Below, piece after piece: positions 20,883-32,351 of a stretch of 64,000 nucleotides of DNA. The notes under the pieces were generated by a model, which saw only the letters and a program-made list of their open reading frames with translations, was not told where the DNA came from and did not search any database. The DNA is taken from the NCBI RefSeq assembly GCF_000247695.1, contig NW_004624865.1:542167-606166 (forward strand), in the 5' to 3' direction. Within the stretch, counting starts at the first letter, position 1. Every line of letters starts with the position of its first letter. Both the position numbers and the translations under genes were made by a program. The DNA comes from Heterocephalus glaber. Its lineage: Eukaryota; Chordata; Mammalia; Rodentia; Bathyergidae.

Positions 20883-21276
20883 TGGCTATAATCCGGATCC
20901 AGAGTGTCTTTCAAAAGGCTCATGTGTTGAGAGCTGGAGCTTTTGGAAGGTGATTGGATCACAGGGCATGGTTCATCTCTTGATAAATCCATAGCTGAAT
21001 GTGATGTCAAGAGGTGGGAGCCTCTTGGGAAGAAGTGGTTCTCTTGGAATGTGCCCTGGAAGGGTGAAGCTCCATGTGGCTCCCCACTTTGCTCTCTGCT
21101 TCCTGGCTGTCATGATGTAAGCAGCTCTCCTCTACCCAGGCCCTTCTACCATGCCTCTCTGCCATCCTGGGAGTCAGCTGACTATGGACTGAACCCACTA
21201 AAAGCCGTGACCCAGAATAAGCTTCCCACCTTTCAGTTGTAGGTTGTGTCCCAGCAACAAGAAAGTGACTAAGACA
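20883..21276 (+). mobile_element. MaLR (MST-like) solo LTR
   Basis: TTCAAAAGGCTCATGTGTTG, GGTGATTGGATCACAGGGCA, GCTCTCTGCTTCCTGGCTGT, GACTATGGACTGAACCCACT, then CAACAAGAAAGTGACTAAGACA at the 3' terminus. Contained in an older MLT1 edge. Confidence 0.85.
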
Positions 21277-21329
21277 CAGTCCAACAATACTCTGGAGTTT
21301 ATCACACCAAAGAGGATTTCTGTACATGG

Positions 21330-21475
21330 TTTCAATCTGTTCCTTATAACAGCCTTAGAAGAAAGACAGTATTAGTGTGATCCCTGTATTTTGAATGACA
21401 TAGCTGAGACTGCAAGAATCTGTGCAGGTCTCCTGGTGGGACGTGAAGCCCTTTTTCAGATGATGATGATTGAAG
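21330..21475 (-). repeat. MIR SINE fragment, antisense
   Basis: TATAACAGCCTTAGAAGAAA, AATGACATAGCTGAGACTGC and CAGGTCTCCTGGTGGGACGT follow the antisense MIR pattern (cell of 'atgaggaaactgaggc'). Confidence 0.45.
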
Positions 21476-22040
21476 TGTTCAAAGTCTCTCCTTTCTCACT
21501 GTTCCACCTGGAAACAGCCCTTCAGTCTTTACCTGTACCTGGCTGGCTGTGAAAGGCCTCTAGGACAGTGAAAATGTCTTACCTGCATGGACAAACACAC
21601 AAATGCGCGACCTCTTCCAGCAGAGAAGCCAGGGAAGCTTCTCTGTTCTCTGAAGACCAGCTGAGCTCCTTGTAAAGCAGACTCCACGGCTGCTTCTGCT
21701 AGTGAAGGGGACCCAGGGAAACAATATTGGGTAGAGAATTCAGAAATCTTTCAAGTTGGATAAGGCCAAGGAAGGAAGTGACAGAGCACAGCAGTGGCAG
21801 ATCCATGTGTTCTGAAAGGACAGACAAGTGGTTGGCAACCTGCCACATAAGAAAATCCACACAGATTTTCTGAAAGTGGGCAAGTAACAGTGATTCGTGG
21901 AATAAGCAAGAATCTGCACACTGTTAGGCTTCCATTACTGCTGTTGAAGGAATGAGAGGAAAGTCTACACCCCAAGAACTGAGTCTTTTCAGTAATTAGG
22001 TTGTCATCCAGTAGCTGTGTTGCTTTGTCTGTCTGAGTCT
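21476..22040. other. Unassigned sequence
   Basis: No gene or recognised repeat. Confidence 0.4.
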
Positions 22041-22205
22041 GCTTTTCAAATGCTGTTGCTTATAACAATCTTCCTGTACCCTGTCTCATTTGAACCTCCA
22101 TCTTGTAGGAAAGGAAAGTGAATTCTAAGAAGGAAAATGGATTCTTCAGTGTCCTAAGGTAGGTCACTGATGGTAGAACCCATGTTGGACCCAGGTCCCC
22201 TCCCT
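22041..22205 (-). repeat. MIR SINE fragment, antisense
   Basis: CCTCCATCTTGTAGGAAAGG, TAAGGTAGGTCACTGATGGT and AGAACCCATGTTGGACCCAG follow antisense MIR. Confidence 0.5.
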
Positions 22206-22414
22206 CCTTCCACTGTGTCACTCCCCTTCCTCTTGCATGTGGAAGTCGTTGAGGGCAAGGGAATTCCAGAGAGTGTCTGCTCCCACTCTTCAGTCACAGA
22301 AAATGGCAGAATGATCTTCCTTTCTGGTGCCAGCACAGCTTTGGGGAGAAAGTCCCCCAAGTACTAGAGCTACAAGCTGGGCTGACAGTTAAACAACTGA
22401 AAGGAGTGGATGCT

Positions 22415-23215
22415 TTGCAAAGAAAGATGTGAAAATGATAACTGACAGGTATGAGAAAAAAATATTCAGTACCTTTGGCCATTAGAAAAATGCAAGTCAA
22501 AACAATACTGAGATCCCGTCTTTCTTCAGAAATAATGGCTATTATGAAAAACTCAGAAAACAGCCAGGTTATAAGAGAACAGAAACCCTTCTACATCGTT
22601 GGTGAGAGTGTAAAATAGTACAACCACTATGAAAATATACTTTCCTCAAAAAATTAAAACAAAAAATTTCATTTGACCCAGCTATACCTCTTCTAAGTGT
22701 CTTCCTGGAAGAGCTAAAGACATCATATTCCATATCATCATATTACAGTGATCTATGCACACCTGTGTTTATAACAACACAACTCATAATAGCTAAATCT
22801 TGGGAGTAGCCTATGTGTCTATCAATAGAGGAATGGAGAAGGAAAATGTGGTATTTACACATGGTGGAGTACTACATAGTCAGAAAGAAGGATAAATTTG
22901 AGTCACTTGTAGGAAAATGGGTGCATCTTGAAGCTGTAATACTAAGTGAAATAAATCAGACCTAGAAGCTTAAATATTTTGTGGGTTCTCTTATATGAGA
23001 AACCCAAAGTATAAAGAATTTAAAGTGCAAAATAAAAGATAGATAATAGGAAACAGGGAAGTAGACCTTTTATGGATAGGAAGGGGACCTAGGAAATGAA
23101 GGGAGATGAGGGAAGCTAGGCAGGGGAATGGGAAGTAAAAAGGATTAAGATTATATATAAATTCCCCACAATGAATCCATTTGTTATGTACCACAAGCAC
23201 ACACCAATAACCTGG
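22415..23215 (+). mobile_element. L1 LINE 3' end, sense
   Basis: ATTAGAAAAATGCAAGTCAA, ATACTGAGATCCCGTC, CATCGTTGGTGAGAGTG, TTTGACCCAGCTATACC, GTGTCTTCCTGGAAGAGCTA, GTGGAGTACTACATAGTC and AAGTGAAATAAATCAGACC span the end of ORF2 and the 3' UTR, with a G-rich tract at 23060-23130. 5' truncated at about 22415. It can be aligned with 14390-14885 over its last 550 bases. Confidence 0.88.
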
Positions 23216-23239
23216 CCTGACCTGTGGCCAGGATGTCCC

Positions 23240-23641
23240 CTCTCTTAGTACTTTTCTTATTGCTGAGACAAAATGCCCAGCATCCACAAGTTAACAAAGG
23301 AAAAGTTTATTTTAGCTCACAGTTCATAGAGATTTCAGTCCATCATCGGCTGGCTCCAAGGCAGGGTGGCGCGGCAGAAAGGCATCACAGAGGAGAAACA
23401 GTTCATGGTGGGCAGAAGGTAGCAAAGCAACAAGGGCCGACCATAGCTCTTTTTACCGCTTATGTCTTAACCAGGCTACTTCAGGCGGGCAGGACTCGAG
23501 CCTTAATCCTAGTGCCCTTGATCCTAGCATTGCACCATGAATCAATTCCAGCATCACACACTCTAGATCCAGCCACCTCTGAGAAAGTCCCACCTATGAC
23601 CACATGAAGCTTTGGGGGACATCTAGACAGAAGCCATAACG
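23240..23641 (-). mobile_element. MaLR (MST-like) solo LTR
   Basis: Antisense LTR: CTCTTAGTACTTTTCTTATT, AAGTTTATTTTAGCTCACAG, TTTCAGTCCATCATCGGCTG, GGCTCCAAGGCAGG, ending GGGACATCTAGACAGAAGCC. The 127-codon frame at 23224-23607 is inside it. Confidence 0.85.
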
Positions 23642-24450
23642 TTGCCTTGCTTATGGTCAGGACTCACTGAGTCCTCTGTCTGCATTGCTACATAGCTTGC
23701 ATGCATCTCTCTCCACTGGGGAACCAAGCAGTGACCCAGGCAGGAGAGAAAAGGCAGCCCCTGATGTCCCAAGCCAGTGAAAATAATTCGGGGCTCTGAG
23801 CTGGCCTCATCTTCCCAGGGGAGCAGAGCCCAGGTCTCACTGAGTCTCCCAGCTGGCGACATCCCAGGTCCCCAGCCCTGAACTTCAAGTTGCGGTTCTT
23901 TTTGTTTTGTGCTTGGTTTGACATCAAGTGCCTGTTTTTTGTGCCAGGTACAGGGGCAGACAGAGAAGGCCCCGGCATCCATGAGATGAAGAGTAATTAG
24001 AAAGACAGAAATTGGACATTTTAGCTGTGGTGCCTGTCTCCAGGCCCAGGAATTCAGGGAAACAGGCAAGAGTGGGCTCCTAACATAAGCAGGGGGTGTA
24101 GAGAAGGCTCCTCAGAGAAGAGGAGCTGAGAACTCAAGATGCAACCAAAGGTGTGGGCAGGGAGTGCAGGGGTACCCTCCAGATTGGCTCAAGAGTGAGT
24201 GTCCATGCCTGGGGTGTCACCAGAGACAGGGAGACTCCGAGACACTTTCTCAGTTCCTGTGTGATGCTTGGCAGAATGTGAACTTGGTCTAAAAACAAAG
24301 GGAAGCTTTGGACCTGGTGGGTGAGTGCATGGACATGTCCAGGCTGGGCTCCATTTCCCAGTGTGGGAACCGTGGCTGTGGGAGCATCCCTGAAATGAAG
24401 AACTCAGGAGAAGCACTCCATCTGGGGGATGGCAGTGGTGCCCAGGGCAT
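23642..24450. other. Unique sequence
   Basis: No recognised repeat. Frames at 23623-24069 (148 codons) and 23688-23978 on the minus strand overlap each other and have no motif. Confidence 0.4.
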
Positions 24451-24454
24451 CCTG

Positions 24455-25212
24455 GTTTCTTATGCTGTTGTGGCAAATTACCCAAAGTGACTTAATTACT
24501 CACAATGGGGCTGCTTCTCAGTAATTCATCATTAAGTCAAAAGTGCATTTGAAACACCTAATCAGCCTAACAGCATCATTTAGCAGCCACACTCTGTAGA
24601 AAACCCACTGCTTCTCCTCATCATCCCATGGCTGACCTTGAGGTAGGGGTCCCTGCCATTGCTCAGCACCTGGAACAGCTGGAGAGAGGATTTTACCACA
24701 CTTGCTAGCTTGGAAAGGATCAAATTTCAAAATTTTTTTATTTTTTTTTGGAAAATTTCAAAATTTGAAGAATGGTTTCTACTGAATACCTATTGATTTC
24801 ACACCACTGGAAAGTTGAAAACTCCTGAGTCTAAACAGTATAAATTCGGGACCATCTGTAGTTACAGGGATAGGACGTGTGAGATGAGTTTGAAACAAAG
24901 ATCTTGCATCTGTCGTTTCCTTTTCCCATATCTAGAGCTGTCTGCACTCCTGAGCTCGTGGCCCCGGGTCACCTTGACTTCTGTTTCTCTGCACCACGTC
25001 TTCTCTGGACCTGAACCTCTGCCTCTCTTCTATGGTTCCTTGGGATGACATTGTACCCACGTGAATAAGCCAGGATCACCTCGCCACCAGAAGAGACTTA
25101 GCCTGATCACATCTCCAGATCCTCCGCCAAGTAACAATAACATCCACAAAGGTTTGGAGATTAGGACATAGACGTCTTTGGGGGAAGTGTTATTTAGCTA
25201 CTGTGAGGGGCT
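24455..25212 (-). repeat. MLT1-type MaLR remnant, antisense, discontinuous
   Basis: TTTCTTATGCTGTTGTGGCA and AAATTACCCAAAGTGAC at the left, then CTGAGCTCGTGGCCCC, ACAATAACATCCACAAAGG and TTGGAGATTAGGACATAGAC / GTCTTTGGGGGAAGTGTTAT at the right fit an antisense MLT1-class LTR with an unmatched middle (about 24550-24920). Confidence 0.45.
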
Positions 25213-26369
25213 GGAGGCCAGTTTACTATAGTCCGGAACTCAGACTCAAACGTGTGTTAGAGGGAGAGTTTGGGAGTTGTGTGTTTTGCTGAAATAATTG
25301 AAACCACATCGGTAAGCAAAATAATCTAGCAACAGTATAAAGTAGAAAGATAAACAAGATGGAAATTAAACATTGCTTTCCGCCAAGCCCAGAAAGCTCT
25401 GTAGAGGAAGATCAAGCAAGGAGAGCCTGGTAGCTGAGTTTGCTTCTCCCCCTCAGAGTTCCTGGGCACCTGCGACCCCCTCAGGGCCCCAAATTCCCAG
25501 CAGCTATGTTCCTGTTGGAAAATTTGGAAAAAGAAAAGAAAGAATTTCTGGGATTACATTCCAGCTCTGGAAATCCCAGGATTTGAAGTAGGTACCTCTT
25601 AGAGTTTTAGAAAGATGAGTTCATTAAAAAACAAAGACCATTTTTTTCAGTGGGGAAGTCATACAGGAATGTTTCTGCTCAAGAGTTGGCCTGGACAGGA
25701 AATGTAAATGTTTGCCAGAGTCGTGGGTATATTCCTGGATGACAGGTTTGGAGGAGGTCAGCACAGCAGTGCTTGAAATAAGGATAACCCTGATCTCCTC
25801 AGAGTCATGTCTGCAAGCTGCTTGTTATCTCTGCAGACCACTCCAGAAACTGAAAGTAAGCATGTTAGAAGATTTTTGTAGCAATTGATATGGTCATGAA
25901 ATCGAAGTACACAAAATCACTTCTCTAGCCATTTATTTTTATTGTATCTTATAGAAGTATCTGTTCATAACAGAATGTTTTGAAATCGGGTCCTTCCCAC
26001 ATATTTTGACGAATGCAGGTAGAAGGGCCCTCCGTGGCTGGTCCTTCCACAGGTGAGCACTGTTTGTCCTTGGGGTGAGGAGCAGACATTGAGCAGAGGA
26101 AGTTAGCGGGCAGAGGGTCTGCAGGGTTCACAGTCCGAACCCTGAGAGCTCACGTGCTCTGGCTGCAGTTTTCAGGCATACTGATGAATGGTGCTCTTTT
26201 TTACATGCCTCTTTCAACAAGAGGTAGAAAGTACATGAACCTTCACTGTTATTTTTAGTTACAGGAAAAATAGTGATTTTCCATTTACTGTTAAATAAGA
26301 CAGTATTTCCCATATAGTAGGTTTCCTATAAAAGTGTATGTATTTTCTATAAATCATTTGTTGGACTTG
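25213..26369. other. Unique sequence
   Basis: No gene or repeat recognised. Confidence 0.45.
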
Positions 26370-26690
26370 AACCCCCCCTGCCTCAGGACCTTTGACCGCA
26401 TCACTGCCAAGCCCTTCCTCCATTGGTGCCGTCACCATGGCGACACCTTCCTCTCTACAGGTGCCCCTCCTGCCCTCCGCCAGCTGGGTTCTTCAGGGCT
26501 CCCTACACTTGCCCTGTATGGCAAGGTTAACAAAGCTAACTACACAATTAGTTGTTTCATTTCCATCTTTCCACCCAATTGTGAGTTTCCTGGGGCAGGG
26601 TCCTAACCTATCTACTTCATAGTCTAGCACACTGCCTGGCACATAGTAGGCATTATAGTACACATCCACTGAGCAAAGGAATGAATGAAC
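26370..26690 (+). repeat. L2 LINE 3' fragment
   Basis: CCTGCCTCAGGACCTTTGAC near the start and CTAGCACACTGCCTGGCACA, TAGTAGGCATTATAGTACAC, AATGAATGAAC at the end follow the L2 3' region. Highly diverged. Confidence 0.55.
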
Positions 26691-27015
26691 AGAGAAATAA
26701 ATGCAAGACGTGTGGGTGGGTGTAACAGGCCCCTCCCCATAGCCAGAGGCTGTGTTTAGCAGTCGCTTCTCACACTTTTCTGTCCCTTCCATACATTGCG
26801 GTTGGTTTTGCAAACACCGAAAAGCAAACAGTTGCAGGCTAAAGACGAATTCCTCACTCGGGAAGGCTGGCCCTGTGATGCAGGCAGCAGATGCAATCAT
26901 TTGCCATCAGAAAATAAATTTGCAAACCTTGGTAATGTATCAATCCCATTTCCTCTGAAAAACATATATGCAGATAGTCTTTAAGCTGTGAACAGTGTTT
27001 TGTTTCGTTTTGCAG
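26691..27015. other. Repeat-free sequence
   Basis: No repeat recognised; it flanks the possible exon below and may be part of a conserved block. Confidence 0.35.
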
Positions 27016-27240
27016 ATATCAAAGAAAGGTGAAGCAGAAATCGTTAGGGGTGGAAGGAAGAGGGCCCCTCGTGCAAAGGCAGAGCATTGTATTTGTGCCC
27101 ACAGACATGGTGGTACCCTTAATGATAACAGAGTTAGGTGTGTAGTGTGCACTCCTGTAAATCTATCCAGAGGATGATGTATCCCTCCATTTAAAATAGC
27201 TGATGAAATGTGAATAAAGGTCTCTTGTTTTTACCACTTC
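27016..27240 (+). other. Speculative terminal exon
   Basis: A strong-looking acceptor (T-rich run ending TTTTGCAG at 27015) is followed by 162 open bases to a stop at 27177 and an AATAAA at 27213-27218. The peptide (ISKKGEAEIVRGGRKRAPRA... then a CICAHRHGG stretch) is basic at first and has no domain that I know. The sequence carries no repeat signature. All three signals can occur by chance; no donor, upstream exon or homology supports it here. Confidence 0.15.
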
Positions 27241-27626
27241 TTTCTATTTCTATTAAGAAAAGAGCCAAGAACATTTTAGGGCTCTAAACTAATTAACTGT
27301 GCACATGGGTTGGAGGCCAGGTGCCATGCGTAATAGGTTATTCCTGAGTCTGCATTCCCAGGCAGCTAAGGCTCTGAGGCTGGGATCACTGGGTGGGTTT
27401 GGACCCCAGGGTGCTGGGTCTATTGGAAGGGGTTGGTTTTCTCCTCATCCCTTGGCAAAGAGGAATTGCTAAGTCAGCAACAGACATGGAAGGACTAGAA
27501 TAGAGGCCAACAAGAAAGCTACAGAAAAGAGATTAAATCTTCCACTTGTCTGCCACATTGGCTTCAAACCTTGACCACATGCTATGGGACTATGAAACCT
27601 GCCAATAGAGACTGATCTGCTATAAC
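27241..27626. other. Unassigned sequence
   Basis: Nothing recognised. Confidence 0.4.
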
Positions 27627-27639
27627 GAATACAGAGGAT

Positions 27640-27723
27640 GGGGCTGGGGTTTTACCTCAGTGATTCTGCTGCCTGCCTTGCAAGTGTAAGGTCCCGAGTT
27701 CAATCTCCAGTGCCAAAAAAAAA
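27640..27723 (+). mobile_element. ID-type SINE with target duplication
   Basis: GGGGCTGGGGTTTTACCTCAG, GTCCCGAGTTCAATCTCC and an A-tail. Flanked by the 11-bp direct repeat GAATACAGAGG (27627-27637 and 27724-27734), so the insertion is well defined. Confidence 0.92.
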
Positions 27724-27734
27724 GAATACAGAGG

Positions 27735-29609
27735 TCTGTGGTGTGGAGATATGACTATCTTTGCAACTCAGAAAAAGGAGAACAATGAAATTTTGATTGA
27801 ACACAGTGTAAAAACTGTCTGTGCTTTCCATTTGTTGTACTGTTTTTTATTTGTTATGCACCTAGCTTTCGACGTTTACCAGCCCCTCTGGCAAATGGCA
27901 ACATTAGCCAGTGTATGGTCTTTAGCTGTGACATATAAAATTAACAAACAAGATAAATATACTCTTTACCACTGTGATATAAGTGGTGTAATTAGATATT
28001 TCTTTACATCCCTTCCTTAGAGAGAGATTTGCAATCAGCAAAAGAATGATTAAAACAACAGAGTGATACATTTTTAGGATTCAATAAAAGAAATGATTTT
28101 TATAAAGCCACTAATTCAAAACCAAAGAAGTTATTTGATATGAACCCTTACTATGCACTCAATGAAGATGCCTTCAATCAAATTCAATTGATTTGAAAAT
28201 TCAAAGAAATCATTCGTCGTCAATTCATAGCAATTCATAGTCAATTCGTAGTCAATTCACAGCAGTGCTTTTGAAATGTCAGGAAGTAGGAAGTTGCTCT
28301 TTGATTCACAATTTCCATGTACTTTTAGGGAAAAAACCAAAGTATTTGTCTTCTGTTATTGCTTCTCCTTCCCTGTGTAATTAAACGAAGGCATCAAGTC
28401 TTGTCAAGACTGTCTCCCGACTTTTTAAATTACGTGAACAATATAAAGCAGAAATAATCCTTTTTTCAGGTGAAGAATTAAGAAAAATCCTTTGCATTTC
28501 CAGTGGGGTCTTGAGTAATAGCCAGCTTCATTGTTACCACTCAGCAGAGAAACAGCCCATTGCTATTAAACAATTTCACTTCTCCCATCTACCCTAGCTC
28601 GATTTCTTCCTCTGCTGCTGTTCCAGATGTTCCCTGGATACCTCTTGATTTTACCCTCTCCCACAGCTGAATAACTCTGTGGCTCTGCCACTCACAGTTT
28701 AGCTTAGGCAACAAAGAACTCCAAGGCGTGTCTGTAAAATGCACATGGAGTATGAAGAAGGCTCATAATATTGCTTTTTCAAGGTGCAATAAAACGCCTA
28801 AGTGTACCAAGGACTAGTAGGCCCTTGCACACAACAATTAAACATTAGCAGGCCCTGGGGCTCTGGGAGTAGGGCCTAGCAACCCTTTGAAGCCCTGTTT
28901 GCCAATTAAACACCGTCTGACATTCGGGTCAAGGTGGCAGGGATCCAAAGCAGAGATAGGAACGTCAGGCACTTCACCAGCATTCATTAGCTCCCAGACA
29001 TTCCTGGCCTAGCCTGTTTCTTTACTATGGCCAAATCCGCACCCTGCTCAGGAACTCAGGGCTCTGAGAAAGTTTACCCAGATAAGCTTATTATGGAAAT
29101 AGCACTTTGTCACCATATACTACTCACTCCTTGTTCAATTATCTTTTATCTGTTTGGAGTGTTTGCCAGCCCTCCCCAGGCTCCCCAGGATGAAGCCATT
29201 GGACTGGAAGTCCCAGGGCTGCAGGGAGGTGGGGGAGGCACCACTCTGTGCTTTCCTTTCTGATCCAGGAGCACCAGCTCCCTCCACAAGTTGAGAAACT
29301 TCTAAATGAATGCTGGAGAAAGATCTTGCCTATGCCGATCACATAGAAAACCGCCTGTTCTTGAGACAGAGGCCCAAGGACCCTGAGACCTCAAGCCAAC
29401 AGAAATGGGGAGTGGTGCTATTTTGAGCACAATAGTGAGTATTTGACATGTGTTACCAGGTAGAGAGAGGTGGGGGAGAGTCTCACCCACCTCCCTCCAC
29501 CCTAGATGTGATGTTTCCGGATTCTGGGGTTCTATACATTTTTTTTCTAGAGACTCTTCCCATTTCTTTCCAGGACCTGAACAAAGAATTGGACAAAACA
29601 CACAAAAGG
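27735..29609. other. Unique sequence with a small tandem repeat
   Basis: Mostly unique AT-rich DNA. At 28217-28264 a degenerate 10-11 bp unit (CAATTCATAG / CAATTCGTAG) is repeated about four times. Bases 28790-28990 are repeat-free and could be conserved. No gene recognised. Confidence 0.45.
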
Positions 29610-30074
29610 TGGTGAAATTTTACATTTATTAAAGGTAGGAAAAATATGTTCTGCAGAGTGAAAAGGAGAGAGAGAGAGAAAGAAAGAAAGGGAGAGAAAG
29701 GTTAATGGTGGATGTGTCTTGTAGCTCCTATTTCTTGAGGCTGAAGTCAGATTTAGGCTGTCCTATCAAAAACCTGCTTGATTTTGCACCGGAACTGCAG
29801 ATGGTGCTTTCTGATTGGTCCCAGGTGGAGAGACTGGGGAGTGTTTTCATGCACGTGTGTCCTGGATCTCTGTGATTGACAGGTCAGATCCACTGGCCCA
29901 GCCAGCTGACCACGCCCAAATCTCCTGCCTCAGTGAGGCGCTCTCTGCAAATCCATAACTATGGAACCACATAATTGAGTTCCTCATTGATGAGCCTTGC
30001 TCCCTCTCCAACATAATTTCTAAGGAGTCATCAGAGTCTACTATTGCCATAGCGTGCCATTTTGTATTTTAGCA
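29610..30074 (-). mobile_element. Probable retroviral LTR relic, antisense
   Basis: Minus-strand reading starts TGCTAAAATACAAAATGGC and ends with an AATAAA (plus strand TTTATTAAA at 29627) shortly before TTTCACCA, as an LTR would. The segment at 49060-49460 shares CAAATCTCCTGCCT-type and GAGTC.AC.TATT-type blocks in the same order, so both are copies of one family. A GA-rich stretch lies at 29668-29700. Family not named. Confidence 0.45.
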
Positions 30075-30329
30075 TCCACTGTTAGTGGTTGGTGTTCAGC
30101 TATGCCAACAACTTCTTTACTCCTCCTCTCAGTGCAGGTCGGAGATTAGTTCCCCTCCCTCAAGTGAGACTCATTGCTAATAGTGAAAGTGGGAAATAAG
30201 GGGGGGCAACTTCCAAGCAAAGGCTGTAAATGACTGCAAAAGTAGTTTCTTCCTAGCTATTTCTCACCTAGCTCTGGAGGAAGCCCGCTACCATGCCCTG
30301 AAGAAACTCAAGAAGCCCTGTGTAAAAAG

Positions 30330-30640
30330 TGTAAATAAGGACTAAAAGGTATAATAGATAATGTGAAATAGGAAGAAAAGGGGCAAAGGGGAAGGGGAGG
30401 TGGGGGGGTAGGGGAAAGGAAAGAAGGGAATGGAATTAATATGAGAAAATGAAAACATGGAAACAAAGTCTCTGTAAATAGGGAGGGATGGAGGGGTTGA
30501 AGGGAGGGTAGGGGAAGGGGGAAAAATAAGAACCAAGATGGATTATGTCAAGGTGCAGATTTCCAATGATGAATGTCATTATATTGTACACCTAAAATGT
30601 ACCAATAAAATAAAATTTAAAATAAAAAAAATAAAGATAA
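30330..30640 (+). mobile_element. L1 3' UTR fragment, sense
   Basis: G-rich polypurine tract (30365-30540), then TGTACACCTAAAATGTACCA and an AATAAAATAAA tail, as at the end of other L1 copies here. 5' truncated. Confidence 0.6.
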
Positions 30641-32005
30641 AGCTACTATGTTTAAATGTGACATCTTTGCCTCAGTAGTATCTTTGGTGATGTTATCAAT
30701 GTCTTGCTCACAGTTGATATTCAATAAATATTTGGTTTTGAGAGGAAAAATAAAAGAAGCCCTGTGGATGGTCCACATGGTGAGGGGATGAGACGCTAGG
30801 ACTTCTGGTATGGAGCATGTCAGAGCTTTGGCAGGGAGCCCACAGCTACCACTGCCGAGATGACATGTCCCAGGTATTTGCCTGGAGCCTCAGCTCACAT
30901 GCCATTCAGCCACTCTGTCCCCATATCCCTAATCTGTAGAAACCATGAGCTAATACACACTTACTGCTGAAGTCATGACTTGGAGTAACTTGTTACATAG
31001 CTAATGTGCCTGCCTCAACCAACTGCCCAGCACCGAGGACCTGAATCTACTAAAAGCTTTCTCACCTACAACCTGTGTGACCTGAGAAGATTGACCTGCT
31101 GGCTGGCTGGACCCCACTGGCACACTGAACCACCCTTCAAGGCTCTTCTCACCTCAGCGTCCCTGAGCTCTTTCCTGGGAGGCAGCTCCAATGGACTTCA
31201 GACAACTCATAGCTCTGTTCCTTGGTCAACTTTCAGTGCATTGAACACCCAGCCTCCACCACACTGAGGGCCTTCAGGAAAGAGCACAGGTTATTTATGT
31301 CTGCAATCCCCATCCACCCCCCAATCCTGCATCTGGGTGTTTGATGAAGCCCAAAAGGTTCTGTTGAAAATTGCTCTAAGCCAATCGGTCCCTGTTGGCT
31401 TTATAGTTACTTACAGAGACGCATCAGTGATTCCTCATATAATATGCAACATTTGTTCTAAGATATTGCCCCTTCTGCCCATTCAGAAGAGCAGCTAGCA
31501 TTTTAAAAAATCAAGCTCCATGCCAATCACCTCATTTTATAAATGGCTGAATCCAGTAGACAAGCTACTTACTTTCTTTTCAAAGACCAATGGCTACTTT
31601 TCCTTAAACATGTATGCAGGAAATTATAAGACTTTCCCCCAATGATGTGAGAATTGAGCAAGATAGTGCAAGGAAAACCTCTGTAAATAGTGCATGGGAG
31701 CGAGTCAGAAATCAGTGAAGGGGAGGGCTGTGTGGACTGCAGGACACCTGGGTCATACACACAAGGCCGAGTCTAGCTTCGTCAACTGGAAGAAAGGGAG
31801 CCCAACTCCCAAGGATCACTGCTAAGCCATGAGCCATCCAGGGCTTTGCTGTGGTGATTAACTGTGAGAGTGTCTAGGACTTTATTGAGAGACACCGAAG
31901 GCTGACACGTATCACAGCCTGATTCTTTATAACTCCAACTGAAGGTTTCACTCTGTTTATAACTTGGAAATAATTTTCTCTTCCATGTACAGCCAGAATG
32001 TAAAT
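30641..32005. other. Unique sequence
   Basis: No gene or repeat recognised. Confidence 0.45.
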
Positions 32006-32010
32006 ATGTC

Positions 32011-32346
32011 TGTCCTAGTCATTTTGTCATTGCTAGGACAAATATACTTTAAACCCATGATATAAATGAAGAGAGGTTTATTTTGGCTCATATTTTCAGT
32101 CCATTTTCAGCTGGCTCCAAGGCAGAAAGAGCATGGTGGAAGGGTCTGGTGGAAAGCTGCTCACAGCATGGCAGCCAGCGAGCAGAGAGAGAAGGGAGGA
32201 GCCAGAAAGGGAGATAAACCCTTCTAGGCCAAGCCCTTATGATCCATTTCTTCCAACCCATTAACAGCAAGTCAGCTCTAGGCCCCTATAATCTAATCAC
32301 CTTCCGGGCACAAAAGGCTTTGGGGCCATTTTAGATCTAAATCACA
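32011..32346 (-). mobile_element. MaLR (MST-like) solo LTR with 5-bp target duplication
   Basis: Plus strand begins TGTCCTAGTCATTTTGTCAT and ends TTAGATCTAAATCACA, i.e. TG...CA. The perfect 5-bp direct repeat ATGTC flanks it (32006-32010, 32347-32351), as expected for ERVL/MaLR integration. Inside: GGTTTATTTTGGCTCATATT, CAGCTGGCTCCAAGGCAGAA, AGCAGAGAGAGAAGGGAGG. Confidence 0.92.
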
Positions 32347-32351
32347 ATGTC

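Noticed and set aside
28217..28264. CRISPR-like short repeats
   Set aside because: The units are adjacent with no spacers, and the genome is mammalian.
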